Below, piece by piece: positions 16,014 to 24,740 of a DNA stretch of 64,000 bases. Below the pieces are notes generated by a model that saw only the letters and a program-made list of their open reading frames with translations, had not been told where the DNA came from and searched no databases. The DNA comes from Lachnospiraceae bacterium. Lineage in GTDB: Bacteria; Bacillota; Clostridia; Lachnospirales; Lachnospiraceae. The stretch is from NCBI GenBank assembly GCA_910575555.1, contig CAJTFX010000003.1, positions 62,001-126,000 of the forward strand. The letters run 5' to 3'. The number at the start of each line of letters is the position of its first letter. The stretch's first letter is position 1. The position numbers and the translations under genes were made by a program.

Positions 16014-17411
16014 ATGGAAGTGCAAGAAAATATGGAACGTGAAATAAATTTAATAGAATTATTTTGGAATATTTTGTTTCGTTGGCGTCAAATTCTCTGT
16101 TTTTTTATTTGTTTTTCTGTCTTGATTAGCGGAGCAAAGTATGCTGGGGATATTATAAAGTATAAGGCGGCCCAGAATGCCGAGGCGGAAGAAATTGAAC
16201 TGACGTCTGAAGAACAAGAACAAGTAGAAGCCGCAAAGGGAATGATAGAACGAATAGAGAATTATGAACAATATCTGAATGAATCAGTATTAATGCAGCT
16301 TGACCCTTATGCGAAACCTGTCATTGATTTACAGTATTATGTGGAATCAGATTATACTTATAATTATACAAAAGATAATCATTCAGATTATACGGGTGAT
16401 TTGATGGCTTTATATTACAATTATGTTAAAAGCGGTGAAATGAGTAATAAGGTAATAAAGGATGCAGAACTTTCCATAAGTCAAGCTGATTTTAGTGAGC
16501 TTTGCTCTGTAACACTGAATGGAAGCACCATGGCGGTTGCAATAACGTGGAATGATGAAAAAAAATTAGAAGAGATTTCCAAAATTTTAAAATCTGAATT
16601 GGATAAAAAAGAAAAAGATTTTCAGGAAGTTGGCTCTCATAGATTAAAGTTGTTAAGGGAGTCGCAGAATGTCATTGCAGACACGGATTTGGCGGAGAAA
16701 AAAAATAATTTCTCTAATAATGTTACAAATATAAACACACAGCTAAATACTTTAAAAACGAATATGTCGGAGCAGCAGCTAAATCAGTTGCAAAATGAAG
16801 TGGGATTGGAAGATAAAAAGCTGGAGGAAACGGCACAACCTGGGTTTCCTTATAGGTATATGATATTAGGAGGATGTTTAGGGGTTTTTCTATTCTGCTG
16901 CTGGATAGCGTGTAAGTTTATTTTTGCAGCTAAATTGCAAAATCCAGAAGAAATCAAAACTTTTTATAATGTACGGCTTTTAGGTGAAATCACCATTCAG
17001 CCGAAGAAAAAGAGATTTTTATCAGTGATTGATGACAGATTATTGGAAATAAAAAACAGAAGGAAGAAAAAGCTGTCAGTAGAACAGCAAATCAAAATGA
17101 TAGCAGCGAATATTTCACTGTCATGTAAGCAGCAGAGCATAAAACAAATTTACATGACAGGCAGTGAATATGAAAATATGGATGCTATAATTTTAAACAT
17201 GTTAAAACAGGAGTTGGCTGCTCAGGATGTTCAAGTCATGGAAGGAGGAAATATTTTCTATGATGCAGATTCTTTGAAAAAGGGAACAGAAATTAGAAAT
17301 ATATTGTTTGTGGAACAGACTGGGCAATCTATTTATGATGAAATTACTAATGAATTAAATTTAGCAAAAGAACAAAAGAATCAGATAATAGGAGTTGTTG
17401 TATTAGCTTAG
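16014..17411 (+). CDS. Wzz-like chain-length determinant / polysaccharide co-polymerase
   Basis: 465 aa. Two membrane helices (about residues 20-42 and 280-302) flank a long, largely helical extracytoplasmic part, the layout of Wzz/Wzc co-polymerases that set chain length. The N-terminus EREINLIELFWNILFRWRQI is typical. The cytosolic C-terminus (about 160 aa) looks like a reduced BY-kinase-type domain (QIKMIAANISLSCKQQ..IKQIYMTGSEY), but no Walker A motif or Tyr cluster is visible, so kinase activity is not expected. ATG 16014 lies 8 nt after GGAGG. Confidence 0.78.
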   Translation: MEVQENMEREINLIELFWNILFRWRQILCFFICFSVLISGAKYAGDIIKYKAAQNAEAEEIELTSEEQEQVEAAKGMIERIENYEQYLNESVLMQLDPYAKPVIDLQYYVESDYTYNYTKDNHSDYTGDLMALYYNYVKSGEMSNKVIKDAELSISQADFSELCSVTLNGSTMAVAITWNDEKKLEEISKILKSELDKKEKDFQEVGSHRLKLLRESQNVIADTDLAEKKNNFSNNVTNINTQLNTLKTNMSEQQLNQLQNEVGLEDKKLEETAQPGFPYRYMILGGCLGVFLFCCWIACKFIFAAKLQNPEEIKTFYNVRLLGEITIQPKKKRFLSVIDDRLLEIKNRRKKKLSVEQQIKMIAANISLSCKQQSIKQIYMTGSEYENMDAIILNMLKQELAAQDVQVMEGGNIFYDADSLKKGTEIRNILFVEQTGQSIYDEITNELNLAKEQKNQIIGVVVLA

Positions 17412-17416
17412 TCATA

Positions 17417-17445
17417 GTGAGGCTGCTCAATGAATGGGCAGTCTC
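17417..17445 (+). other. Intercistronic hairpin
   Basis: GTGAGGCTGC pairs with GGCAGTCTCAC across a short loop, between the Wzz-like gene and the next gene. There is no T tract, so it may be an mRNA-processing or stability element rather than a terminator. Confidence 0.4.
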
Positions 17446-17560
17446 ACAAAATAGGAGGAATTTGATGAATATGATGAGTACAGCAGGAAGAGTATTGCTG
17501 TTTTTTATTTCAAATTTGGGGATGTGGGAGTACTTTCGGAGAAAATCAAAAATGAATATA

Positions 17561-17567
17561 TTTTTTT
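17561..17567. repeat. Homopolymer T7 at the frameshift point
   Basis: Eight T would restore a continuous frame from ATG 17465 to the stop at 19224; seven T are present. Confidence 0.75.
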
Positions 17568-18196
17568 GCCGGCTTTTACCGCTTGCATGCAGATTACGGT
17601 GCTTTTTTGTGCAGGTCTGCTGAACTGCTTGAAAGCAGCGGTATTGCTTTTGTTTTGTATGGGAATCATACTTGCGGTGTTTTATCTATATACGGATTTA
17701 AAAAATGTAATACGTACATATCGAAATGCCGGGTACGCTTTTTTGATTCTGGCATTTTTCTTGGTATTGCTTGCCTGCAAAGGAAATGTGTTTACAGGGT
17801 ATGATAATTTTTCGCATTGGGCTTTGGCGGCAAAAACCATGATTTTTAATAACAGGTATCCATCCTTTCAGGATACTTTGATTACATTTCAGGAATACCC
17901 TCTTGGCAGCGTATCATATGTATATTATTTTGCAAAAATAGTTTCGGATTCAGAGGCGGCTCAGATGGCGGCCCAGGCATTTTTGATGCTGAGTTTTGTT
18001 TTGCCTGTTTTTAAGTATGTGAGGCAGAATATTGCGGCGGGATTTGTCTGTGTTCTTTTGTTTGCAAATTACATTTTTTGCTATAATATTTTAATTACAG
18101 ATTTACTGGTGGATACGCTTCTTCCTCTGCAGGGAGCGGCAATGCTGCTGTTTATCATTTCGGAATGCATAAGGTCTGCCGACAGTAAAAATTTCC

Positions 18197-18205
18197 GGGG
18201 GGGGG
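18197..18205. repeat. Homopolymer G9 inside the membrane protein gene
   Basis: Nine consecutive G encoding Arg-Gly-Gly-Val, in the frame of the downstream part of the gene. Confidence 0.85.
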
Positions 18206-19239
18206 TATGCGGGTACTATGCAATTCCGTTTTTGTGCACGGCTGTTCAAATTAAGAACTCCGGGATATATTTTGCCCTGTTAGCGTGCATCCTGCTTGGC
18301 ATATCCATAAAATGGGACAAGTCAAAGAAAAAAGAAAGAATTCTTACAATTGTATCGCCGTTTTTATCACTGTGGCTCTGGCATGCCCATTGCAGTTATG
18401 TGTTTGCAGATGGATCTGTGACAAAGCATGCGATGACGGCTCAGAATTACAGGAATGTATTCTCCCAGAAGGAAGAAAATGATATCATCTCCATTTTGAG
18501 CGGGATTGTTCGATTTTCCTTTACTGGAAAAGAATTGTATTATCTGTGTTTTTTTATGGTCATGGGAGGTGCATTGGCATGTTTTGCAGGCGCTGCGATG
18601 CAAAAAAAATATCTTAAATTCCTTTTGGCGTCTGCGGGGATCTATTTTGCATATATGGTGGGCGTGACATTTATGTACCTGTTTTCCATGCCTGGTGAGG
18701 AAGCTTTAAATTTGTCTGGTATTGACAGGTACAGAAAGACAATTTTTATTCTGCTTTATTATCTTTTGTTTGTGTTTTTACTGGAACTCATGTCTGCTGT
18801 GGAAAATAAAAAGAAGAGCCGGATCTGTATGGCGGGCATTTATCTGGCCGTGGTTGTTGTCTGGAGGGGGGAAGGAGGAAAAGTTTTTCCAACGATTTTT
18901 GATCAGATAGTAGAGGGGCCAAGGCGTCTGCTTGAGGAGGTCATCGAAGAAAGTGAGCTTTTATCTTGCAGTTCGCCTCAGTCATCGTATTTGATTTGCG
19001 CTTCTGAAGACAGAGAGGCAGGCTATATGTGGTACTTGGGACGTTTTCTCTTTGGTACGGATAAAGTGTCCGCCAGGGTAATCTCAGAAAAATCCGGCCT
19101 TGAAGACGCTGAAAATTATGAGTATATCCTGATTCTGGATCAGGAAAATGAATTTATCGGCCAGTGGGTTCGGGACAATTATCCGGAGCAGAAGGACAGC
19201 CCGGTTATTTCAACGGTGAAATAGGGGGAAGGTGATAGT

Positions 19240-20301
19240 ATGAACGGAAGAATACCAATCATCGTCCCCGCATATGAGCCGGATGAACGGCTGATTGCCC
19301 TGGTGCAGGATTTGGCGGAAAGCGGAGAAATGATAATTATTGTTGATGATGGAAGCGGTTTGGAGTATGCACCGATTTTTGAAAAGTGCAAAGCGGTTTT
19401 GGGGGAGAAAGGCATTCTTTTGACTCATCCGGTGAACAGAGGAAAGGGACGGGCGTTAAAGACGGCATTTTTATTTGTTCTGGAACATTGCCCCGATGCA
19501 GCAGGTGCGGTAACAGCAGATTCTGACGGACAGCACAGCAAAGCAGCGATAGATTCTGTGGGAGAAGCCCTTCGGGTGAATCCCGGATGTTTGGTCTTAG
19601 GAGTCAGATCTTTTGAGGGTGAGGGGATTCCCTGGAAAAGTATGTTTGGAAATAAGCTGACTGTAAAAGTACTGTCGTATGTGGTTGGAATCCAAGTCAG
19701 CGACACTCAGACAGGGCTGCGGGGGATACCCAGAGATTTTATGAAACGGTTGGTTGAGGTAAAGGGAGAGCGGTTTGAATTTGAAACAGAGATGCTGATA
19801 GAAAGCGCCGGACATTATCCGATTATGGAGCTGCCGATTGAAACGATCTATGATTCAGAGAAAAATCACCAAACGCATTTTGATCCTATTGCAGATTCCA
19901 TTAGGATCTATCGGATTTTCGGCAGGATGTTTTTGAAATATATTTTTTCTTCCGTTTCTGCATGTGCATTGGATTTGCTCTGTTTCAGCGTTTTTTGTTT
20001 TTTTCTGAAAACGGAGACCAGTTTGCATTACATTTTTGCTTCAACTGTATTAGCAAGAATTGTTTCGGCAGTCTATAACTATATCATCAATTACAAAGTA
20101 GTGTTTCACAGCGGAGAAACTGTAGGCAAATCATCGGTTAAATATTTCATGCTTGCAGCAATTCAAATGGGATTAAGCGCCTTGGGAGTAATGGTTGGCA
20201 TATCGATATTGCCAATGATTTCAGAAGTAGTGATTAAAATGATAGTGGACACCGTATTGTTTTTTGTCAGTTATTGTATGCAAAGGAAATACGTATTTTG
20301 A
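19240..20301 (+). CDS. GT2 dolichol-phosphate-mannose-synthase-like domain fused to a GtrA domain
   Basis: 353 aa. The N-terminal half (about 1-215) is a GT2 domain: IPIIVPAYEPDERL, IIIVDDGSG, NRGKGRALKTAFLF, VTADSDGQH (DxD-type metal site) and SDTQTGLRGIPRD. It probably makes an undecaprenyl-phosphate sugar. The C-terminal half (about 225-353) has four hydrophobic segments of GtrA type (LARIVSAVYNYIINYKVVF), proteins thought to move polyprenyl-phosphate sugars. It follows the membrane protein by 15 nt, so the pair could build a lipid-phosphate sugar and use it outside the cell. Confidence 0.88.
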   Translation: MNGRIPIIVPAYEPDERLIALVQDLAESGEMIIIVDDGSGLEYAPIFEKCKAVLGEKGILLTHPVNRGKGRALKTAFLFVLEHCPDAAGAVTADSDGQHSKAAIDSVGEALRVNPGCLVLGVRSFEGEGIPWKSMFGNKLTVKVLSYVVGIQVSDTQTGLRGIPRDFMKRLVEVKGERFEFETEMLIESAGHYPIMELPIETIYDSEKNHQTHFDPIADSIRIYRIFGRMFLKYIFSSVSACALDLLCFSVFCFFLKTETSLHYIFASTVLARIVSAVYNYIINYKVVFHSGETVGKSSVKYFMLAAIQMGLSALGVMVGISILPMISEVVIKMIVDTVLFFVSYCMQRKYVF

Positions 20302-20340
20302 CACAGAGGGAATTTTACGATAATATGGGAGGCAGGTAGT

Positions 20341-20508
20341 GTGAAAAAAGATTTTCATTACTATTTGTGCCTAAGTGCAGTATGCAGGGAGCGGAATATC
20401 GTATATTATCAACAGAGCTTTCTTCCTGAATTTTCCAATTGGCTGCCGTTTTATTGGGAGGGTTATCATGTGACACAGGAAGAGGATTTGATTTTGAGGG
20501 TTCCGTAG
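20341..20508 (+). CDS. Small 55-aa ORF at the end of the polysaccharide locus, probable gene remnant
   Basis: GTG start with GGGAGGC upstream; the product begins MKKDFHYYLCLSAVCRERN and contains FLPEFSNWLPFYWEGYHV. The spacing of Cys, aromatic residues and W-x-x-F-Y loosely recalls the first strand-helix of GT92-like glycosyltransferases, but the match is weak and the frame stops at 55 aa. It is most likely the 5' piece of a decayed glycosyltransferase gene. Confidence 0.35.
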   Translation: MKKDFHYYLCLSAVCRERNIVYYQQSFLPEFSNWLPFYWEGYHVTQEEDLILRVP

Positions 20509-20730
20509 TGCCGGGAATTGAATTGTTCTTTTCAAAATTCGGAGGAAAACAGGAAATGTACCATACCATACGAAAAGTTTATACGAAGAATCCCGTGATT
20601 AAGGCAGCCATTGAAAGGAAGCAGGCTTCCCTTTAATGATGCCATTGAGTTTTTCAAGGAGCAGAGTGTAGAATCTGGCATACCAGACGCTTATCAATTT
20701 GTATTTATCGGATTGCGCAAGGAATAAGAA
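20509..20730 (+). pseudogene. Degenerate coding debris after the polysaccharide locus
   Basis: Short open pieces occur in different frames, for example one ending KNPVIKAAIERKQASL at 20636 and another reading PFNDAIEFFKEQSVESG to a stop at about 20729. Together with the small ORF before it, this looks like a gene that has lost its frame several times. From 20730 to the tRNA promoter I see no gene. Confidence 0.35.
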
Positions 20731-20962
20731 AGAGTTGAAGATGTCTTGAAAATAAGAAGAAATGGAGGAGTGGGAATCTATAATCATTCAAAGCTTTCAG
20801 CTGTTCATAGCAATGGCGTTTATGCGTCCAAAGCTGCTTGCAGAGAAACATAAACGTTCCTATAATTTACTGTGCCGGGCCGTAAATGCGCAGTTTATGC
20901 GCATTTCGGCTGTGAATCGTAACGGAACTGTTACAATTTTTGAGGAAATTTTTAAAATCCTA

Positions 20963-20991
20963 TTGACAAAAAAAACATATTGTAGTATCAT
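20963..20991 (+). promoter_or_regulatory. Promoter of tRNA-Gly
   Basis: TTGACA at 20963-20968, 17-bp spacer, TATCAT at 20986-20991, ending 9 nt before the tRNA. Confidence 0.8.
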
Positions 20992-21000
20992 CTATGACAT

Positions 21001-21073
21001 GCGATAGTGGCGTAGTTGGTAACGCGCGACCTTGCCAAGGTCGAGACCGCGGGTTCGAGCCCCGTCTATCGCT
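21001..21073 (+). tRNA. tRNA-Gly (anticodon GCC)
   Basis: A complete cloverleaf of 73 nt. The acceptor GCGATAG pairs with CTATCGC, the anticodon stem CGACC/GGTCG encloses the loop TTGCCAA with anticodon GCC, and the T arm is GCGGG-TTCGAGC-CCCGT with one G-U pair. The discriminator is U and CCA is not encoded. Its 3' 23 nt are repeated at 25481, marking it as the integration site of the element that follows. Confidence 0.96.
21051..21073 (+). repeat. attL: 23-bp tRNA 3' end direct repeat
   Basis: GGGTTCGAGCCCCGTC... within the T arm and acceptor stem of tRNA-Gly. It is identical to 25481-25503; the bases on either side differ between the two copies. Confidence 0.9.
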
Positions 21074-21085
21074 TTGTTTGCAAAG

Positions 21086-21121
21086 CTGTAAGCCCGCTAA
21101 AATCAAGGGCTTGTGGCTTTT
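21086..21121 (+). terminator. Terminator just inside the integrated element, after tRNA-Gly
   Basis: AGCTGTAAGCCC and GGGCTTGTGGCT form a stem with a few wobble or mismatched pairs, followed by TTTTTTA. It now ends the tRNA transcript. Confidence 0.65.
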
Positions 21122-21166
21122 TTATTTTTCTGATGTAGGCAAGTTTTGTTTACTTTGGTTCCAATG

Positions 21167-22397
21167 TCAGTTGTTCAGTATGCCTCTTGCTTCCTCTAAA
21201 TCAATTCCGGTGTAATAATATTTCTTTGCTACCTCCGGGCTGTTCCCGAACAGCTCAGATGCCATTACGATATTCCCGCCGGATTTGTTGATGGCCTCCG
21301 TAATCCTTGTCCTCCGAAACGCGTGGGTTCCTTTTATTGCTTCTTTACTTATCCTGATATTTTCCTTTCTGCAAATCCTGCGGAAATAGTTATAGACACA
21401 GTTGTTCGTGATGCATCCATTCTCTGTCTTTGCAGGGAAGAGATATTCACTGGCAGGATAATATGTTTCATGGATGTTTTTCAGGCGTTTCAGGAAATCC
21501 TCCAATTCATCCGTGATGGGGAATTTACGGTTCTTATAGGTCTTTGTGTGCCCAACAATTTCAAAATGTTCAGGGATGTTTTCAGTCTTTTTTATAGTCA
21601 GCTGTTCCCGGCATATCAGGATGTAATTGTCATGTATGTCTGTCCAACGCAGTGACGGCACCTCTCCGCGCCTGAGACCGCATATGCAGTGATGCGCTTT
21701 GGCGTTTTTTCTGCGTTAATTGTATCTGGTGCATGATTCGTTCAATTTCAGCGTCTGTATAGCCCCTTTCTTCCGTAGGGGTTGGGGCGGACAGCATATC
21801 GGAATATTTTTTAAAGTCAATCCGTAAATAGGGATTGTCTGAAATCCAGTTTTCCTGATAGGCCAGTGTGAAGGCGGCATTTAGGATGGAACGCATGGAA
21901 GCAAGCCCCTTGGGGTGCAAATCAAATTTCCTAAGGTTTGCCTCCACAATCTCTTCAATGTCCTTTTTAGAGATTTCTTCTATCAGGAGGCTCTCTATGC
22001 GACTTCCTTCAAAGAAACGTCTGTATTCAGACTGGTTCCTTGAAATTGTGTTTTGGATGGAAAGGGTTTTTTCTTTGTTTTTCACATAGCGGAGTTTTTC
22101 CGCTTGTGAGATTTCAAAACATGTCCTGAATGTCTTTTTGGACTGGCCGGATATTCCGTTTTCAAATTGGTATGCTTTTTCCTTTAACGCCTCTAAGGTT
22201 TTGGCTTTCACACTCCTTCTCTTTTTTGACAGTGGGTCTTTTAAATACATATGGTAATAGCCGTCAGAAGACGGTTTTTTGGGAAAGGTATATTTCTCAA
22301 TGGCTTTCTCTTTTATTTTCTGATAATATATCTCCCGGATATCTTCTATAGGCATTGTATCATAAGGGTGGGACGGTTGTATAGGGTTATTTTTCAT
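21167..22397 (-). pseudogene. int: Tyrosine recombinase (phage/ICE integrase), frameshifted at an A6 run
   Basis: Two overlapping frames together give a normal integrase of about 408 aa. The N-terminal part (from ATG at 22397) has the arm-binding and core-binding regions (KPSSDGYYHMYLKDPLSKK..., FEISQAEKLRYVKNKEKTLS). The C-terminal part holds the catalytic set: GLRRGEVPSLRW (first Arg), a beta-hairpin with Lys, HAFRRTRITE (H-x-x-R) and VAKKYYYT with the Tyr nucleophile. One extra A in the A6 run at about 21703-21708 breaks the frame; with A5 the reading QKNAKAHHCICGLRRGE is continuous. It lies next to attL. Either a recent inactivation or a sequencing indel. Confidence 0.85.
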
Positions 22398-22398
22398 G

Positions 22399-22459
22399 GT
22401 ATATGTCTGGAAGATATACCAGTGTGGTTTTCTTTTTTGGTGGTTTTCTTTTTTGGGCG
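22399..22459. other. Inverted repeat and tandem repeat upstream of int
   Basis: GGTATAT and ATATACC form a 7-bp dyad at about 22399-22421. Next to it GGTTTTCTTTTTTGG occurs twice in tandem at about 22427-22459. Their position just upstream of the integrase start suits operator or recombinase arm-binding sites; no direct proof. Confidence 0.4.
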
Positions 22460-22616
22460 GTAATCTTATCTGCCGTTCCTTTTATTTATGTTTTTTGGGG
22501 GAAGCCCCTTTTTGGTTATAAAGTCCTTATGAATGATTCCGTTGAAGGTTCATACTGCACTTCAATGAAATCCATCGCACTAAAAGGAGGAAATTAACAG
22601 TTTTGTAACAGCTTTC

Positions 22617-22817
22617 CTACGAAATGATGGCGTGGTAAATTTCATATTGGTTTTCGAAATCTGTCATCAGCTGTATCATGGCGACAAGCTGTTCTGGGGA
22701 CAGATGACCTATTCCGGATGGGGTAGAGCAGGCGGGGACGCGGCTAAGTGTGTAACGTCTGATTTTATGTGCCGGGGCACCAAGTGCCTGTAATAGTTTT
22801 TTTGAATTTTCTGTCAT
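22617..22817 (-). CDS. Small hypothetical protein of the integrated element (66 aa)
   Basis: MTENSKKLLQALGAPAHKIR followed by a Pro/Ser-rich bend and the helix LSPEQLVAMIQLMTDFENQY. An AAAGGA site lies directly before the ATG. Located one gene upstream of int on the same strand, where elements of this kind often carry excisionase or regulator genes, but no helix-turn-helix is evident. Function unknown. Confidence 0.55.
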   Translation of the reverse strand: MTENSKKLLQALGAPAHKIRRYTLSRVPACSTPSGIGHLSPEQLVAMIQLMTDFENQYEIYHAIIS

Positions 22818-23023
22818 ATCCTTTACTTCCTTTCTTCTTTGCTTCTGTCTGATTGGCAGTATCATTTTAAGGCAGTCCTTTGTTTTGGCGTATCCTTGAT
22901 GATTCCATTTTATTCCTGCAATTGCTTTTGGTCTTTCAGATTTTTTGGGGAAAATTGAGGGGGGAGGGAACAGCTGAGAAAGGGGAGCCGGTTTATATTG
23001 ACACAATCACTTATGAGGATTTT

Positions 23024-23506
23024 ATGCTGTTAGGTCAGGTGGACATGGAGAAACGGTTTATGGATTTGGACGGGCTGGAACAGCAGGAGCGCCTGAATGA
23101 AGATATGGAGTCAGGGCTGGAATTGGAATATGCTTTTGATATGGAAAATGAAACGACGGATTCGTCAGAGGAAAATGCCGGAATGCCGGAATCCTTTGTA
23201 ATAGGGGAGGCAGGAACAGCGAAACCGCTTATGATGGGAAATGATAAAAAGCTGGAAACATCTATTACAGTGGGAATCGGGAAACCGGAGGTAGTGCCGG
23301 ATAATGGAAAACAGGTGGCAGGTGGAAATGATAAGGCAGCAGATTCCATTTCTTACCGTATGTTCCACTGGAAATTTACCGTGGAGCAGAAAGAGGAGGT
23401 AAAGCGGGCAATGGCTGTCCGTGTGCCAAAAGAAGTGATACTGTCGTATTTCTATCCGGAAACTTCGGTTGTGAGGATGATGGAGATACGCAGGCGGTAT
23501 GAATAA
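23024..23506 (+). CDS. Hypothetical element protein with C-terminal basic helical repeat motif
   Basis: 160 aa from ATG 23024 (GAGGA upstream). The frame is open further upstream to about 22880, so a longer or 5'-truncated protein is possible. The first 120 residues are acidic and low in structure. The C-terminus, WKFTVEQKEEVKRAMAVRVP then VRMMEIRRRYE, resembles the short EQ-x-x-x-(I/V)-x-x-(A/G) repeats found in conjugative-element proteins of Clostridia. No enzyme motif; function unknown. Confidence 0.5.
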   Translation: MLLGQVDMEKRFMDLDGLEQQERLNEDMESGLELEYAFDMENETTDSSEENAGMPESFVIGEAGTAKPLMMGNDKKLETSITVGIGKPEVVPDNGKQVAGGNDKAADSISYRMFHWKFTVEQKEEVKRAMAVRVPKEVILSYFYPETSVVRMMEIRRRYE

Positions 23507-23574
23507 AAATAATTCTCGGTTGTGCATTCATATCTGTGCGTGTTACAATAGTTTCAACACGAGGGAGGAATGAT

Positions 23575-24102
23575 ATGGAAACACTGGAAATCGCACTGGA
23601 TGAAAACGGCAATAAGGTTGTTGTTCTGCCTGATATTATTTTTTCAAATAAACAGAATATTGACTGGAATGAGGTGGAGAAGTATCTGGAACGGTTTGTC
23701 GGGGAACTGGTGGAAATAGCGGAGACCGGCGACGTTATTTATTTGGGAAAAGACTTCCCGGATGAATATGCCGGTTCAAAATATACAAGGAAGATGAAAG
23801 GCGGCAGGGCAAAGGCGAAAGCCAATGCGGCACAGGGCATCCGTGAAATGGTGGGGATTGCCTCGGATAAAAGGTTCCGGGAAAACCGGAAAGAGAAACA
23901 TTCCGGTAATGCCGCTAACGGCTGGTATTACTATACGACAAGGTTTGCCATGCTGATTTATGATAATGACACGAAAACGGAAAATTATAATATTTATTCC
24001 GGCTGTCTGGTGGTAAACTGTACGGGGAAAGGAAAGATGTACCTGTATGATCTGGTGGATATAAAAAAAGAAGCGAGTAACCCACTCAGGACTAACAGGT
24101 AG
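23575..24102 (+). CDS. Phage/ICE-associated protein with PBECR-like nuclease-fold features
   Basis: 175 aa from ATG 23575, behind GGGAGG; the upstream in-frame start at 23536 lacks a site. The pattern FPDEYAGSKYTRKM, AKANAAQGIREMVGIASDKR, GWYYYTTRFAMLIYDNDT and KGKMYLYDLVDIKKEASNPL is one I associate with C-terminal domains of MuF-type and large polyvalent proteins, some of which are RelE/EndoU/barnase-like nucleases. Here the domain stands alone. Whether it is an active effector, and what neutralises it, cannot be seen. Family assignment is from memory of the pattern. Confidence 0.5.
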   Translation: METLEIALDENGNKVVVLPDIIFSNKQNIDWNEVEKYLERFVGELVEIAETGDVIYLGKDFPDEYAGSKYTRKMKGGRAKAKANAAQGIREMVGIASDKRFRENRKEKHSGNAANGWYYYTTRFAMLIYDNDTKTENYNIYSGCLVVNCTGKGKMYLYDLVDIKKEASNPLRTNR

Positions 24103-24239
24103 CCAGTGGTACAAAACCGCCTCTCTTTGCTTAAAAGAATACCACCGGGCAGGAAATTTGTCAATCTTTTTTCAGTTTTGATATAGGGAAAGCGTGGAAT
24201 ATGAGGCAGGATATGTTAATTGAAAGTGGGTGCAGGTAA

Positions 24240-24455
24240 ATGTTTATTGACGAAACCATAGAACTTCGGGAAGATTTGCCGGAAAGGCTGTGGCGTGATT
24301 TTGCGGAACTGCGGAAATATTACGATGCGGGCGACTGGTTCAACTTTGACATTTTCTTTGGGGGAGTTGAGGCAACCGTCAAGGGATATTATCTGGCAGG
24401 GAAAATCAGCCGGGCAGATTTGGACTGCATTTTTCGGAAGTATGGGATTTTATGA
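24240..24455 (+). CDS. Small hypothetical protein (71 aa) of the integrated element
   Basis: MFIDETIELREDLPERLWRD and then a helical, aromatic-rich body ending IFRKYGIL. A GCAGGT site precedes the ATG. It lies between the nuclease-fold-like gene and the DUF7660 gene on the same strand. The 137 nt before it hold no gene. No recognised domain. Confidence 0.55.
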   Translation: MFIDETIELREDLPERLWRDFAELRKYYDAGDWFNFDIFFGGVEATVKGYYLAGKISRADLDCIFRKYGIL

Positions 24456-24491
24456 AAGGAATCTGCAGGGAAATGGAAAAGGAGATTATCT

Positions 24492-24740
24492 ATGGAAAAT
24501 CCGGTAGAGATGATAAATAATATCGCTAATATGGATGATTTTTTGAATTTTGTTGTACAGTTAGCTATGGATTCAAAAGAACATCCTGAGGAATGGGAAA
24601 ATACTACGATTACTGATTATCTGGGACAGATGGCAAGCTGGGTAGATGACTGTTCTGCTTTTGATGGTACGGTAGATTGGGAAAAAGTGGATTACAAAAC
24701 ATTTGCGAAAATATTGTATATGGGAAAGATATATGAATAA
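24492..24740 (+). CDS. DUF7660-like small acidic protein (possible immunity protein)
   Basis: 82 aa, acidic. DDFLNFVVQLAMDSKEHPEE and the following WENTTITDYLGQMASWVDDC match the DUF7660 pattern (FLxF..L..D...P..WEN.tL..YL..M..WveD). Such proteins are often neighbours of polymorphic toxins and may act as immunity or antitoxin proteins, so it could pair with the nuclease-fold-like product upstream; this is inference from position. The next frame, an IS110 remnant, starts directly after its stop. Confidence 0.65.
   Translation: MENPVEMINNIANMDDFLNFVVQLAMDSKEHPEEWENTTITDYLGQMASWVDDCSAFDGTVDWEKVDYKTFAKILYMGKIYE

Larger units (their letters stand above)
17465..19224 (+). pseudogene. Polytopic membrane protein (GT-C-like), frameshifted at a T7 tract
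   Basis: A strong start (ATG 17465 with AGGAGG 6 nt upstream) encodes MNMMSTAGRVLL and a first membrane helix but runs out of frame. The rest, open from about 17524 to 19224, encodes about ten further hydrophobic segments with FTGYDNFSHWALAAKTM and EYPLGSVSYVYYF, resembling GT-C type membrane glycosyltransferases or related polysaccharide-locus proteins. Adding one T to the T7 run at 17561-17567 joins both parts into one 587-aa frame (KMNIFFLPAFTACMQ). A G9 run at 18197-18205 is in frame. It is therefore off, phase-variable, or a sequencing indel. The exact activity is unknown. Confidence 0.65.

Noticed and set aside
16014-17411. C-terminal tyrosine kinase (BY-kinase) activity of the Wzz-like protein
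   Set aside because: No Walker A, Walker A' or terminal Tyr cluster is visible; only a degenerate fold can be suspected.
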